Positions 33,446-42,723 of a stretch of DNA of 64,000 bases are shown piece by piece. The DNA lies in contig NZ_AKKV01000021.1 in NCBI RefSeq assembly GCF_000269865.1, positions 124,001-188,000 of the forward strand, given 5' to 3'. The first letter of the stretch is position 1, and each line of letters begins with the position of its first letter. Under the pieces are notes generated by a model that ran no database searches, was not told the origin of the DNA, and worked only from the letters and a program-made list of their open reading frames with translations. A program made the position numbers and the translations under genes. The stretch is from Fictibacillus macauensis ZFHKF-1. Lineage in GTDB: Bacteria; Bacillota; Bacilli; Bacillales; Fictibacillaceae.

Positions 33446-35782
33446 ATGGGTACAACTAAAAAAAGCGAATGGCTCCTGGAAGGACTAGATTGCGCACATT
33501 GTGCAACAAAAATTGAACAAGGCGTCGCCCAATTAGATGGGGTAGCTCTATGCCACGTTAATTTTGCAACGAAAACTATGCAACTTGAAACGGCTGCGGG
33601 GAAAGAAGTAACTTCTGCTGCAAAAGCACTTATTCATCAATTAGAACCTGACGTTACCGTTCGTGAGAAAAAGAGAAAAGAATCGCAACAAGTATTCATG
33701 TTGCAAGGGCTCTCTTGTGCACATTGTGCCACAAACATTGAAAAGGAAACAAGCCAATTACCTCAAGTTACCGCTAGTTCAGTCGACTTCGTTGCTCGAA
33801 AACTTACGATTATAGGCGGTACCCCTTCAACTGAACGAACAGAAGCCATTGTTTCGATTGTTCACCGTCTAAAGCCTGAAATAAAAGTCATTGAAGATGA
33901 AGGTTCTGCTGCGCAAGCTCAGGAAAAAAATCACACGAAACCTCTCATTATGCGAATTTTAGCAAGCAGTTTACTGTTAGGCATCGCAACGCTACTCACA
34001 CTCCCAGAATCGCTTACTGTCGCCTTATTTATCGTTGCTTACCTCCTCATCGGTGGTGATGTCCTACTAAAAGCAGGTCGCAATATTATGCGTGGTCACG
34101 TATTTGATGAGAATTTTTTAATGGCTATTGCAACAATTGGCGCTTTTGCCATTGCGCAATATCCTGAAGGCGTAGCCGTTATGCTTTTCTACCAAATTGG
34201 AGAATTCTTTCAAGGAATTGCTGTGAATCGCTCACGGCGTTCCATTACAGCCTTAATGGATATACGACCTGATTATGCCAATCGAAAAATAAATGAAGTG
34301 ATTGAAAAGGTACCTCCTGAAGATCTTTCAATTGGGGAAACGATTCTTGTCCGCCCTGGAGAAAAAGTTCCGCTTGATGGCGTCATCATTGAAGGGCGAG
34401 CTAATGTCGATACATCGGCTCTTACTGGTGAATCTGTGCCACAAAGTGTAACTGTTGGCGATGAAATATTAAGTGGTTCTATTAATAAAGATGGTGTAAT
34501 TACAGTATCCGTAACAAAAGTTTACGGAGAATCAACGGTTTCAAAAATTCTAGAGCTAGTTCAAAATGCGAGCAGTAAGAAAGCTCCAACTGAAAACCTT
34601 ATTACGAAGTTTGCAAAATATTATACACCGTTTGTTGTTATGGCTGCTACCGCACTCGCTTTTATCCCGCCATTATTAATAGCGGACGCGACTTTTTCAC
34701 AGTGGATCTATCGAGCTCTCGTATTTCTTGTCATCTCCTGTCCTTGTGCGCTTATGGTTTCCATTCCTCTTGGCTTTTTCGGCGGAATTGGTGGAGCATC
34801 CAAAAAAGGAATACTTGTAAAAGGAAGCAATTATTTAGAAGCACTAAACGATGTGAAATATGTTGTTTTTGACAAAACAGGGACGTTAACAAAAGGTGTT
34901 TTCAAGGTTACAAGGATCGTACCTGAAGCTTCCTACACGAAGGAACAGTTGCTTCTGTATGCTGCTCTAGCTGAAGCACATTCTGCTCATCCGATTGCTT
35001 TATCCATTCGTAAAGCATACGGACACTCAATCGATCAAACGCGTATAAAAAAGTATCAAGAAATTGCCGGACAAGGAATTTCTGTACACATTGATGATTG
35101 TCATGTTTTAGCAGGAAACGAAAAGCTAATGAGAAGTCATCAACTGTCTGTTCCTCCTGTTCATGAAATGGGCACGCTTGTTTATATCGCCATTAACCAT
35201 ACGTTTGCAGGCTATCTTCTTATTTCGGATGAAATAAAAGAAGATGCAAAAGAAGCCATTCTTGCTTTAAAAAAACTTGGCATTAAAAAAGTGATGATGC
35301 TAACTGGTGATGCAAAACATGTAGCGCTTGCAGTGGGCAAACGTCTCGGATTAGACGAAGTGCATGCTGAACTACTTCCTCATCAAAAAGTAGAGCAACT
35401 CGATCAACTGTTTGCTCAAAAAAGTTCAAAAGAAAAGCTAATTTTTGTAGGAGACGGCATTAATGATACGCCCGTCCTAGCGCGTGCTGATATTGGGATT
35501 GCAATGGGCGGACTCGGTTCAGATGCAGCCATTGAAGCAGCTGACGTTGTCATTATGACAGATGAGCCATCCAAGATTGCTACTGGGCTTGCTCTAGCAA
35601 AGCGCACGCGACGAATTGTTTATCAAAATATTACACTAGCACTTCTCGTTAAAACGATTTTCCTAGCGTTTGGTGCCTTCGGATATGCGACCATGTGGGA
35701 AGCCGTTTTCTCCGATGTAGGTGTTACGCTCCTAGCTGTTCTTAATGCCATGCGCGTCTTGCGTGTCGATCAAGTAGAATAA
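33446..35782 (+). CDS. cadA: P1B-type Zn2+/Cd2+/Pb2+-exporting ATPase
   Basis: The 778-residue protein has two N-terminal heavy-metal domains, each with CAHC (Cys16/Cys19 and Cys91/Cys94). Membrane helices with the CPC transport motif (Cys432-Pro-Cys434), the phosphorylated Asp476 in DKTGT, HP in HSAHPIALS, and GDGINDTPVLARAD follow. CPC with two HMA domains and the adjoining czrA/czcD point to Zn/Cd rather than copper. It has its own operator and terminator. Confidence 0.93.
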   Translation: MGTTKKSEWLLEGLDCAHCATKIEQGVAQLDGVALCHVNFATKTMQLETAAGKEVTSAAKALIHQLEPDVTVREKKRKESQQVFMLQGLSCAHCATNIEKETSQLPQVTASSVDFVARKLTIIGGTPSTERTEAIVSIVHRLKPEIKVIEDEGSAAQAQEKNHTKPLIMRILASSLLLGIATLLTLPESLTVALFIVAYLLIGGDVLLKAGRNIMRGHVFDENFLMAIATIGAFAIAQYPEGVAVMLFYQIGEFFQGIAVNRSRRSITALMDIRPDYANRKINEVIEKVPPEDLSIGETILVRPGEKVPLDGVIIEGRANVDTSALTGESVPQSVTVGDEILSGSINKDGVITVSVTKVYGESTVSKILELVQNASSKKAPTENLITKFAKYYTPFVVMAATALAFIPPLLIADATFSQWIYRALVFLVISCPCALMVSIPLGFFGGIGGASKKGILVKGSNYLEALNDVKYVVFDKTGTLTKGVFKVTRIVPEASYTKEQLLLYAALAEAHSAHPIALSIRKAYGHSIDQTRIKKYQEIAGQGISVHIDDCHVLAGNEKLMRSHQLSVPPVHEMGTLVYIAINHTFAGYLLISDEIKEDAKEAILALKKLGIKKVMMLTGDAKHVALAVGKRLGLDEVHAELLPHQKVEQLDQLFAQKSSKEKLIFVGDGINDTPVLARADIGIAMGGLGSDAAIEAADVVIMTDEPSKIATGLALAKRTRRIVYQNITLALLVKTIFLAFGAFGYATMWEAVFSDVGVTLLAVLNAMRVLRVDQVE

Positions 35783-35785
35783 CCA

Positions 35786-35819
35786 TTAAAAAAAGCCATT
35801 GCGTTGTGATGGCTTTTTT
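35786..35819 (+). terminator. Terminator after cadA
   Basis: AAAAAAGCCAT and ATGGCTTTTTT form the stem; it also serves the convergent VOC gene. Confidence 0.85.
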
Positions 35820-35830
35820 CACGCTTTCCA

Positions 35831-36184
35831 TTATTCAGTAGCCGTTACTTCAAACAATAAACCATCCAATGCTTGAAAGTAAAATGAATACTGCCCCCGC
35901 ACAATTTTGGGTACACCTGTGGAGTAGCCATCGGCAACAAGCCTTTGATGTATCTCATCTACTTCTTGTGCTGTTGTCACATAAAATCCGAGATGAAAGC
36001 TGAAAGGATATGTTGGATGCTCCCCTCCTAAACTACTTAAAACGAGTGTAAAACCACTCTCATCTTGCAATACTTTTATCACATCGTTACAATCATTTCT
36101 AGCTTTAAATTTAAAGTAATGAATAAAGAAACGTTCTGCCTCTTCCAAATTATCAACGCATAAATTTAAATGATTAAGCAACAT
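35831..36184 (-). CDS. VOC/glyoxalase-fold protein
   Basis: The 117-residue protein has the paired beta-alpha-beta-beta-beta modules of the vicinal oxygen chelate family (LNHLNLCVDNLEEAERFFIHYF ... FHLGFYVTTAQEVDEIHQRL ... GQYSFYFQALDGLLFEV). Candidate metal ligands are His in LNHLNL, His in SFHLGF and Glu in LLFEV. It is the size of glyoxalase, fosfomycin-resistance or bleomycin-binding relatives; the substrate is unknown. ATG 36184 follows AAAGGTGGGAG, so a 52-codon extension is rejected. Confidence 0.8.
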   Translation of the reverse strand: MLLNHLNLCVDNLEEAERFFIHYFKFKARNDCNDVIKVLQDESGFTLVLSSLGGEHPTYPFSFHLGFYVTTAQEVDEIHQRLVADGYSTGVPKIVRGQYSFYFQALDGLLFEVTATE

Positions 36185-36269
36185 GTACTCCCACCTTTCG
36201 TTCACTTGCCATCGTATCAAGTACATGTTTATGCTCAATCTTTTATAAAATGTATTGTTTTCTTTTACT

Positions 36270-37403
36270 TTATAAAGGCTCTGTACAAATGGTAAGCAAA
36301 TCAATTCCAAATGGTGTATTTCCAACTGGTATATTCCCAATAAATGTATTACTTACTAAATCGACGACAGAAACCGTACCACCATTGCTATTCGTTACAT
36401 AACCTAACTTACCATCAGGTGTAATAGCCATTTCTACTGGAACATCAAAACCGCCTGTAATCGTTCCTATAATCGTATCTGTAGCTGTACTGATAATTGT
36501 CACACTGTTATCACTCTCATTCACAACATAGGCTAAACTTCCATCTGGACTGATGGTAACACCAAATGGGGCACTTGTAATTCCAATGCTAATCGTAGAA
36601 GTTACTGTATTGGTCGCCACATCAATGACGGAAACCGTTCCATCTCCATTATTTGCAACATAAGCTTTCGCCCCGTTTGGTGTAATAGCTACTTGTTGTG
36701 GAATGTTTCCAACCGTAATTGTCGTAGTTTCTGTATTGGTTGCGGGATCAATGACGGAAACCGTTCCATCTGCTTGATTAGTAACAAGTATTTTATCACC
36801 ACTAGGCGTAATCGCAAGCGCTGTTGGTTGACTATTTACACCGCTGCCGACTGGAATCGTAGCAACATTTTGAAATGTTGTCGTATCTATAACAGTTACC
36901 GTACCACTATTCCCATTTGAAATGTACGCAAGTAAGCCATCTGGTGAAAAAACAACAGCCGTCGGACTATCCACAACAAACGTTTCTTCGACCATTAACG
37001 TTCTCGTATTAATGATGGAAACGGTATTACTCGTAAAGTTTGAAATATAAACATATTGACCACGAGGTTGCACCTTTACATTAAAAGGCCCTTCTTGGAC
37101 TGTAATAACAGCAATTACTTCATTGGTCGTTCCGTTAATGACAGAAACGGTATTATCTCCAAAGTTACCAACATAAATATAGTTTGTGCATATGGGGGAA
37201 GGAAAATTTCCTACAAATACAGACACGACGTCACAACAGTTAAATGTAGCGATCGTGCCATTTTCACGAACACCTTGGATACACCCCGTCATCGGTGATA
37301 AAGACGTAAGCGTCACTCGTAGTAACGAAGAAGTCGTTGACAATAGAACGATGAATTTAGAACCCAGCGGAAGACGAAATAAAAAATCACAAATACAGGA
37401 CAT
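36270..37403 (-). CDS. YVTN beta-propeller protein with Cys-rich N-domain, probable spore-surface protein
   Basis: The 377-residue protein has an N-terminal 65-residue Cys-rich domain (MSCICDFLF ... TGCIQGV ... FNCCDVVSVFVG) and then about seven YVTN-type repeats of about 42 residues (IYVGNFGDNTVSVINGTTN and so on), expected to close as one beta-propeller. There is no signal peptide. The N-domain resembles the small Cys-rich proteins at 57517-58064. A sequence matching the sigma-K promoter pattern lies upstream, which supports mother-cell expression late in sporulation and a place in the coat or exosporium. Confidence 0.75.
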   Translation of the reverse strand: MSCICDFLFRLPLGSKFIVLLSTTSSLLRVTLTSLSPMTGCIQGVRENGTIATFNCCDVVSVFVGNFPSPICTNYIYVGNFGDNTVSVINGTTNEVIAVITVQEGPFNVKVQPRGQYVYISNFTSNTVSIINTRTLMVEETFVVDSPTAVVFSPDGLLAYISNGNSGTVTVIDTTTFQNVATIPVGSGVNSQPTALAITPSGDKILVTNQADGTVSVIDPATNTETTTITVGNIPQQVAITPNGAKAYVANNGDGTVSVIDVATNTVTSTISIGITSAPFGVTISPDGSLAYVVNESDNSVTIISTATDTIIGTITGGFDVPVEMAITPDGKLGYVTNSNGGTVSVVDLVSNTFIGNIPVGNTPFGIDLLTICTEPL

Positions 37404-37430
37404 ACGCTTGCATTCACCTCATTTCATTAA

Positions 37431-37457
37431 AGTGTATGCAAGGCAAATTAACATCGT
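37431..37457 (-). promoter_or_regulatory. Probable sigma-K promoter of the propeller gene
   Basis: On the minus strand AC (37457-37456), a 17-bp spacer and CATACACT (37438-37431) fit the sigma-K pattern AC-N17-CATANNNT. Confidence 0.55.
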
Positions 37458-37475
37458 TCGGGCTGTCCAAGACTG

Positions 37476-38177
37476 TCATTTAGATAAAGACTGTAATGCT
37501 TGAAGCACTCTTGGAAATAACACATAATTTTCTAAATAGAAATGTTCCATAAGATCTGTTTCTAATTCATCGAGCTTTATATAACTCTGTTGAGTAACGA
37601 TGCCTTGTTCATTTGTTATCAAAAAATCATTCGTTAGTTCACGAAGATCTTGCATAAGACTACTAATATGATGATGTTCGTGATGCAAATCCGTAATATA
37701 TTCAGAAAGATCAATAAGCGCATGAAGTGTTGGTGACTTTTCATAAGCTACTATTTTCGGAAAAATCACTTCTTCTTCTATGACAATATGTTGCTCCAGC
37801 TCTGTTTTTACTATAGAAAATAAAAAGGCAATTGCTTCTTGATTGACGTGACAAGACTCCTCGTTTTCCTGTAACATGCGATGCAGCTGAGGTAAAACCA
37901 TATATAAATAGGAATGATGGGCATCTATAATATATGAAACAAGAGCATGAAGTGATTGGTTCTCCCAATCTATTGCGCCTTGTTCTTTATGGATTAGTTT
38001 ATTTAACTCACTGAGCGTTGACTCAGCATCAAGCTGAAAACTGCTCATAACATGAGCCAACGTATCATGACCACATAATGAATAATTAATGCCATGCTTT
38101 TTGAGATAATAACCCATTCTTGGATAGTGCCGTAGCATTTGACTAATCGTCTGTGTAACGTCGACTGTCTGCTCCAT
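37476..38177 (-). CDS. ric: Iron-sulfur cluster repair di-iron protein (ScdA/YtfE/RIC)
   Basis: The 233-residue protein has an N-terminal ScdA_N domain (about 1-70, with the single Cys in NYSLCGHDTLAHV). A hemerythrin-like four-helix domain follows, with the di-iron ligands in IDAHHSYLYMVL, ELEQHIVIEEEVIFP, DLHHEHHHISS and DLMEHFYLENYVLFPR. It repairs Fe-S centres after nitrosative or oxidative damage. It is divergent from fnr with a near-consensus Fnr site between. Confidence 0.92.
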   Translation of the reverse strand: MEQTVDVTQTISQMLRHYPRMGYYLKKHGINYSLCGHDTLAHVMSSFQLDAESTLSELNKLIHKEQGAIDWENQSLHALVSYIIDAHHSYLYMVLPQLHRMLQENEESCHVNQEAIAFLFSIVKTELEQHIVIEEEVIFPKIVAYEKSPTLHALIDLSEYITDLHHEHHHISSLMQDLRELTNDFLITNEQGIVTQQSYIKLDELETDLMEHFYLENYVLFPRVLQALQSLSK

Positions 38178-38234
38178 TGCTTATGCCCCCCTCTATTCTT
38201 TTCTCTTACTATACGAAATATTTGTTGTGAGTAC

Positions 38235-38250
38235 CGTGACACATATCACA
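38235..38250. promoter_or_regulatory. Fnr-type operator between ric and fnr
   Basis: CGTGA-CACATA-TCACA matches TGTGA-N6-TCACA at all but the first base. It could serve ric (58 nt from its start codon), fnr, or both. Confidence 0.6.
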
Positions 38251-38275
38251 TAAAAAAATCGGGGAATTCCCCGAT
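38251..38275 (-). terminator. Palindromic hairpin between ric and fnr
   Basis: ATCGGGGAATTCCCCGAT is a perfect 18-bp palindrome followed by seven U on the minus strand. As RNA it has almost no loop, so a stem with a 4-nt loop is likely. It stands directly upstream of the Fnr site. Confidence 0.5.
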
Positions 38276-38335
38276 ACCCGAAAACTTGTCTCATTTTTAT
38301 ACTGTTAATAAGAAGTAATGAAGGAGGCAACCAAC

Positions 38336-39061
38336 ATGAAGACTTGTGACATTCCTCGTGACTATAATGCCGTACAAAATACAGAAGTTTTTTCGGAAGA
38401 AACTATCAATATCTTAAATGAATTAAGTATAGAGTGTCGGATTTCCAAAGGAACCATGCTATTTATCGACCATGAGCCTGCAACCAAACTATATTTCGTA
38501 AAAGAAGGGATTGTAAAAGGAACAAAAGTAACAGAGGAAGGTAAAGAACTCGTACTATCCATGTTTCAAAATGGCGATTTGATAGGTGAGTTAAATGCAT
38601 TAGGCGATGAAAAATATAACTTTAGTGCCATTGCCTCTACCGATTGTGTTGTAGGTGTTATTCATCAAACCGACTTAGAAGAACAAATGCGTTTGCACGG
38701 TGAAATGGCGCTCGAATTTGTACGATGGACCGGCCTTATGCACCAAATCACACGTTCTAAGTTACGCGATCTTATGCTTTATGGGAAGAATGGCGCATTA
38801 TGCTCCACCTTAATTCGTCTTTCCAATTCCTACGGTAAAATGAGCAAAGATGGCATTACACTAACGCTACAGCTTACGAATGCAGAGCTAGCTGAACTTG
38901 TAGGTACTTCAAGAGAAACGGTCAATCGTATGCTTGCGGTTTTGAAAAAAGATCAGATTATTCATCACGATCTCCAAGGAAATTTCGTGATCACAGATCT
39001 TCATTATTTAAAAAACATCTGTAACTGTGAAGAATGCCCGTTGCATGTTTGCCGAATTTAA
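38336..39061 (+). CDS. fnr: Anaerobic regulator Fnr (Crp/Fnr family)
   Basis: The 241-residue protein has a cyclic-nucleotide-like sensor domain (about 30-145), a dimer helix and a Crp-type winged helix (LTNAELAELVGTSRETVNRML). The C-terminus holds Cys229, Cys231, Cys234 and Cys239 (CNCEECPLHVC). A C-terminal 4Fe-4S cluster is typical of Bacillus Fnr and unlike the N-terminal one of E. coli FNR. ATG 38336 follows AAGGAGG at 8 nt; the upstream ATG 38318 lies before it. The E-x-x-S-R recognition residues fit TGTGA sites. Confidence 0.92.
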   Translation: MKTCDIPRDYNAVQNTEVFSEETINILNELSIECRISKGTMLFIDHEPATKLYFVKEGIVKGTKVTEEGKELVLSMFQNGDLIGELNALGDEKYNFSAIASTDCVVGVIHQTDLEEQMRLHGEMALEFVRWTGLMHQITRSKLRDLMLYGKNGALCSTLIRLSNSYGKMSKDGITLTLQLTNAELAELVGTSRETVNRMLAVLKKDQIIHHDLQGNFVITDLHYLKNICNCEECPLHVCRI

Positions 39062-39064
39062 CGA

Positions 39065-39104
39065 AAAAACGAAGCATGTGCGCAACTGACACATGCTTCG
39101 TTTA
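39065..39104. terminator. Bidirectional terminator between fnr and lipoprotein gene
   Basis: AACGAAGCATGTG and CACATGCTTCGTT form a perfect 13-bp stem. Confidence 0.85.
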
Positions 39105-39107
39105 CGG

Positions 39108-39602
39108 TTAATTGAATTTTTTAAGAAACGTCTTAAATGGTGCGACTTCTTCACCATCTTTTGTATATTGAGGGATAAAGGTAACGATTTTCCCTTCTTG
39201 AAACAAGCCGATAATTTTCTTGTCTTTCCCATTGCTATGTACGTTGAGCAGCGTCATCGCATACTCATCTTCGCCTTTTTCATTATTTACGGATTTTTCA
39301 ACCGTTACTTTCGTAATTTTTGGCGCTTTTTGTTCAATGAGCTGTTTAAAAAGCGCTTTCGCTTGATCTGTAACATAGTCTTCAACAAATTGTTCTTTCT
39401 TCTTTTGATCCGAACTGTTTAGCAACCCAAAAAATTCTTTTGAAAGCTGCTCTTTCGTTTTTTTCTGAACCTCTTTAGGAGAAGCTTCTTTCGTTTCACG
39501 ATGAGCTGCGTTTGTTTTTGATTCCTCTTTTGCATTGCCACAACCACTCATTATACTTGCTGTCAGGGCTGCGATCATGCTTGCTGCGATCCATTTTTTC
39601 AC
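39108..39602 (-). CDS. Putative lipoprotein (DUF4878-like size)
   Basis: The 164-residue protein has a lipoprotein signal ending in a lipobox (IMSGC), a Lys/Glu-rich spacer and a small alpha/beta domain (FVEDYVTDQAKALFKQLI). This shape resembles nuclear-transport-factor-2-like lipoproteins, but I cannot assign it with certainty. The GTG start at 39602 has AAGGTGG 10 nt upstream; a GTG at 39611 is too close. Confidence 0.65.
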   Translation of the reverse strand: MKKWIAASMIAALTASIMSGCGNAKEESKTNAAHRETKEASPKEVQKKTKEQLSKEFFGLLNSSDQKKKEQFVEDYVTDQAKALFKQLIEQKAPKITKVTVEKSVNNEKGEDEYAMTLLNVHSNGKDKKIIGLFQEGKIVTFIPQYTKDGEEVAPFKTFLKKFN

Positions 39603-39723
39603 GAAAAACACGCCACCTTATTCATTATTTTCCTTATCGTACCACAATTTCCTTCTTCTTTAACATCCATTTAAGATAATTTTAAGATTTATTATTGTAA
39701 TTATTTAAATATTTTTTTTCGTT

Positions 39724-39757
39724 AAAAAAACGCAGCTTATTAAAAAGCTGCGTCCTT
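39724..39757 (-). terminator. Terminator of the ProP-like gene
   Basis: ACGCAGCTT and AAGCTGCGT form the stem, with an A/U-rich tail. Confidence 0.8.
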
Positions 39758-39761
39758 CTTT

Positions 39762-41174
39762 TTAAGGCTTTTCTATTTCTTCTTTCCACCATAGAGCTTG
39801 TTTTGGTTGAAGTGTATGAAGCTCTTCTTTCTTTTCAATTGCTGGTTTAGAGCCTCGTAAAGAACGACCTGCTGTTTCTTTTACAAAGAATAGCATGACA
39901 ACTAAACCAATGCCACAAACTACCATTAAATAATAAGCTGGTGCCATTGAATTGCCTGTCTTTTTAACAAGCCAAGCTAAAATAAGTGGGGCTGTACCAC
40001 CAAATAAGGATGTTGATAAATTAAACGTAAGTGCCAATGAGCCGTACCGAACCTTTGTAAAGAAAAGAGAGGGTAACAGCGACGGTAAGACGCCTTCAAA
40101 GGCTGCACACATAATTCCTAATAACAAGACCCCGCTAAAAGTCGGCACAATAGAAGCTGTTCCAAACATCATAAAGGAAGGAATGCTTAAAGCAATTACA
40201 CCTATTAAGGCCGCAACAATTACTTTATTCCGTCCAATTTTATCACCGAGATAGCCTGATAGTATAACGAAAGGAATCATTACAATCATGACAAATAAAA
40301 TAATGACTAACCCTTTTGATTCACCAAATCCCACTTGTTCTGTTAAATAAGAGGGCAAGTACGTAAATTCAAAATATGTCATCGTGTTAAAAAACAATAC
40401 GATCCCCATAGAAATCAATAATTCTTTCCAATACGTTTTAATAATATACACAAAAGATACTTTATTCTCTTCTTGCTCAGATTCTTGCATTTTCTTAAAG
40501 GCTGGTGTTTCTTCCAGCTTTGAACGGAAGTATAAGCCAACGAGTCCTAATGGAGCTGCGACGAAAAAAGGAATTCTCCATCCCCAAGCTAACATAGTAT
40601 CTGATCCAAGGGTAAGCGTTAAGATCGTTACTAATCCTGAACCACAAATGTAGCCAATTAACGTCCCGACTTCTAAACCACTTGCTAAAAAACCACGTTT
40701 CTTATCAGGTGAGGATTCCGCAATAAATGTCATCGCACCGGCGTACTCTCCTCCTGTAGAAAAACCTTGAAGCAGTCGAGCGGTAAGTAATAATATAGGA
40801 GCAGCAATACCAATCGATGCGTAGCCTGGAATTAGACCGATACTTAAAGTAGAAGCTGCCATCATAATAAGCGTTATCGCCAATACTTTTTTTCGACCGA
40901 GTCGATCACCTACTAATCCAAAGACAATCCCACCAATTGGGCGCGCTAGAAAGGCGACAGCGAAGGTAGCAAAAGAATAGATCAACTGAAATCCACCGCT
41001 AATTTCAGGGAAAAATACCTTCCCAATAATAACGGCTAAATAAGAATAAATGCCAAAATCAAACCATTCCATTGCATTTCCTAAAGCTGTACCAAATACA
41101 GATTGCTTTGCGACTTTTGCATCTACAACAGTCACATCTTTTTCTGAGAGTCGTTTTTTACTTTTTCGTTCCAC
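39762..41174 (-). CDS. MFS metabolite:H+ symporter, ProP-like
   Basis: The 470-residue protein has 12 membrane segments and the ProP/KgtP-type signatures: GNAMEWFDFGIYSYLAVIIG at the first helix, RPIGGIVFGLVGDRLGRKKVL (motif A), and GFSTGGEYAGAMTFIAE. Family members import proline/betaine, citrate, alpha-ketoglutarate or shikimate; the solute is not determined here. The GTG start at 41174 has AGGAGGT 7 nt upstream. Confidence 0.85.
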   Translation of the reverse strand: MERKSKKRLSEKDVTVVDAKVAKQSVFGTALGNAMEWFDFGIYSYLAVIIGKVFFPEISGGFQLIYSFATFAVAFLARPIGGIVFGLVGDRLGRKKVLAITLIMMAASTLSIGLIPGYASIGIAAPILLLTARLLQGFSTGGEYAGAMTFIAESSPDKKRGFLASGLEVGTLIGYICGSGLVTILTLTLGSDTMLAWGWRIPFFVAAPLGLVGLYFRSKLEETPAFKKMQESEQEENKVSFVYIIKTYWKELLISMGIVLFFNTMTYFEFTYLPSYLTEQVGFGESKGLVIILFVMIVMIPFVILSGYLGDKIGRNKVIVAALIGVIALSIPSFMMFGTASIVPTFSGVLLLGIMCAAFEGVLPSLLPSLFFTKVRYGSLALTFNLSTSLFGGTAPLILAWLVKKTGNSMAPAYYLMVVCGIGLVVMLFFVKETAGRSLRGSKPAIEKKEELHTLQPKQALWWKEEIEKP

Positions 41175-41253
41175 GCACCCTACCTCCTCCTGTCGTATTA
41201 CTAGCTAGTTCCCTATCCTTTCATACTTCTAACCTGTCTATTCTTGGTATGTG

Positions 41254-41361
41254 TTAAAAATAATGGCGAATCGCTTCCTTTACGAAGGGATCCCAGTTTC
41301 GTCTCAATGTCTCGTTAGATAGAAAGATTCCTAGTAAACCAAGCACTAGAATGCCATTTAC
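41254..41361 (-). pseudogene. C-terminal remnant of an unidentified protein
   Basis: A 35-codon stretch (VNGILVLGLLGIFLSNETLR then RNWDPFVKEAIRHYF, stop) lies between the ProP-like gene and btuR. It has no start codon or ribosome binding site and is preceded by a stop. It reads like the end of a gene whose front is gone, but a chance frame is not excluded. Confidence 0.3.
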
Positions 41362-41367
41362 CTAACG

Positions 41368-41406
41368 CAAAAAAAATAGCAGACCGACGAATCGGAGCTG
41401 CTATTG
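41368..41406 (-). terminator. Terminator of the cobalamin operon
   Basis: On the minus strand AGCAG-CT-CCGA and TCGG-T-CTGCT form a slightly bulged stem around TTCG, with U8 after it, directly behind btuR. Confidence 0.8.
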
Positions 41407-41407
41407 C

Positions 41408-41938
41408 TTAAAATTCTATTCCTTTGATGGCGGGTATACCTTCATCATAGTAATGTTTAACAGGCTGCATTTCTGTAACAAGATCGGCAAGTTCAATTAT
41501 TTCTTGCTTTGCGTTTCGTCCCGTTAAAATAACATGCATGTTGACGGGGCGATTACGCAGTGCTTCTATTACTTCCTGAAGCGGCAATACATCATCAATT
41601 GGAAATTTTTCTATACTTAATGCATTATTAATTTCATCCAGTATTACCACATCATACTCCGAATTGTTAAGCTTTTCTTTTGCTAGTGACCATGCGTTTT
41701 GCAACGCCACACGATGTTCTTCCGGTGTTTTTGTCCACGTAAATCCAACGCCGCATTGTTGCATTTCGATACCAATCTTATCAAATAAAAGCTTTTCACC
41801 ATACGTTCGAGATGGCGATTTAATAAACTGTAACATACACACTTTTTTACCTCGCCCTACTGCTCGAATGGCTAAACCGAGAGACGCTGTCGTTTTTCCT
41901 TTACCGTCTCCTGTATAAACAAGTGTCATCCCTCGCAT
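41408..41938 (-). CDS. btuR: Cob(I)yrinic acid a,c-diamide adenosyltransferase (CobA/BtuR type)
   Basis: The 176-residue protein has the Walker A-like TGDGKGKTTASLGLA at the N-terminus, the conserved VVILDEINNAL, and NVRPVNMH-like and VILTGRNAKQE segments, all typical of BtuR/CobO. It adds the upper adenosyl ligand to cobalt. It is the last gene of the operon, as in Priestia megaterium. Confidence 0.93.
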   Translation of the reverse strand: MRGMTLVYTGDGKGKTTASLGLAIRAVGRGKKVCMLQFIKSPSRTYGEKLLFDKIGIEMQQCGVGFTWTKTPEEHRVALQNAWSLAKEKLNNSEYDVVILDEINNALSIEKFPIDDVLPLQEVIEALRNRPVNMHVILTGRNAKQEIIELADLVTEMQPVKHYYDEGIPAIKGIEF

Positions 41939-41955
41939 CGCACGCTTCCTCTCTC

Positions 41956-42723
41956 TTATGAACTCGCCATGACTTCACGATCGAACCAACGAATCTTCTC
42001 ACGCAACTGCACGACATCTCCAACGATAAAAAGTGCTGGATGTGAAATGTTCGCTTGTTGTGCAACGTGTTCAATTGTTTCTAAATTACCGGTTACCGTA
42101 CGCTGTCGCTTCGTTGTACCCCACTCGATGACTGCAGCCGGTGTTGTTGATTTTTTGCCATGCTTTATTAATTCCGTACATATATGATGCATATTGCCAA
42201 TTCCCATATAAAAGGCAAGCGTATCGCTTCCAAGTGCAAGCGCCTCCCAATGAATATAATCTTGTCCCTTCTCTTGACGACCATGTCCGGTTACAATCGT
42301 AAAAGTCGTTGCATGATCACGATGCGTAACGGGAATGCCCGCATAAGCTGGTGCCGCAATACCCGCTGTTACACCAGGAACAATTTCAAAGGGAATTTCA
42401 TGATAAGCAAGTACTTCCGCTTCTTCGCCGACACGTCCAAATACACACGGATCGCCACCTTTTAAGCGCGTAACAACTTTCCCTTGTAACGCTTTTTCTA
42501 CTAACACATCGTGAATCTGTTCTTGAATCAGAGCATGCTTTCCAGGAAGCTTCCCGCAATAAATAAGCTCTGCATCCTTTTTTGCGTACTCTAAAAGTTC
42601 CATATTAATTAAGCGATCATACGCAATAACATCCGCCTGCTGAATACACTCCATACCACGCACGGTAATGAGTTTCGGATCGCCCGGCCCTGCTCCTACT
42701 AAATATACTGTTCCTTTATTCAT
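41956..42723 (-). CDS. cobA: Uroporphyrinogen-III C-methyltransferase (SUMT)
   Basis: The 255-residue SAM-dependent methylase has the SUMT start YLVGAGPGDPKLITVRGMEC, VTRLKGGDPCVFGRVGEEAE and VPGVTAGIAAPAYAGIP. It methylates uroporphyrinogen III at C2 and C7 to precorrin-2, the branch point to siroheme and B12. It is a stand-alone version of the CysG C-terminal domain, overlapping by 8 nt the dehydrogenase gene that supplies the next step. Confidence 0.93.
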   Translation of the reverse strand: MNKGTVYLVGAGPGDPKLITVRGMECIQQADVIAYDRLINMELLEYAKKDAELIYCGKLPGKHALIQEQIHDVLVEKALQGKVVTRLKGGDPCVFGRVGEEAEVLAYHEIPFEIVPGVTAGIAAPAYAGIPVTHRDHATTFTIVTGHGRQEKGQDYIHWEALALGSDTLAFYMGIGNMHHICTELIKHGKKSTTPAAVIEWGTTKRQRTVTGNLETIEHVAQQANISHPALFIVGDVVQLREKIRWFDREVMASS

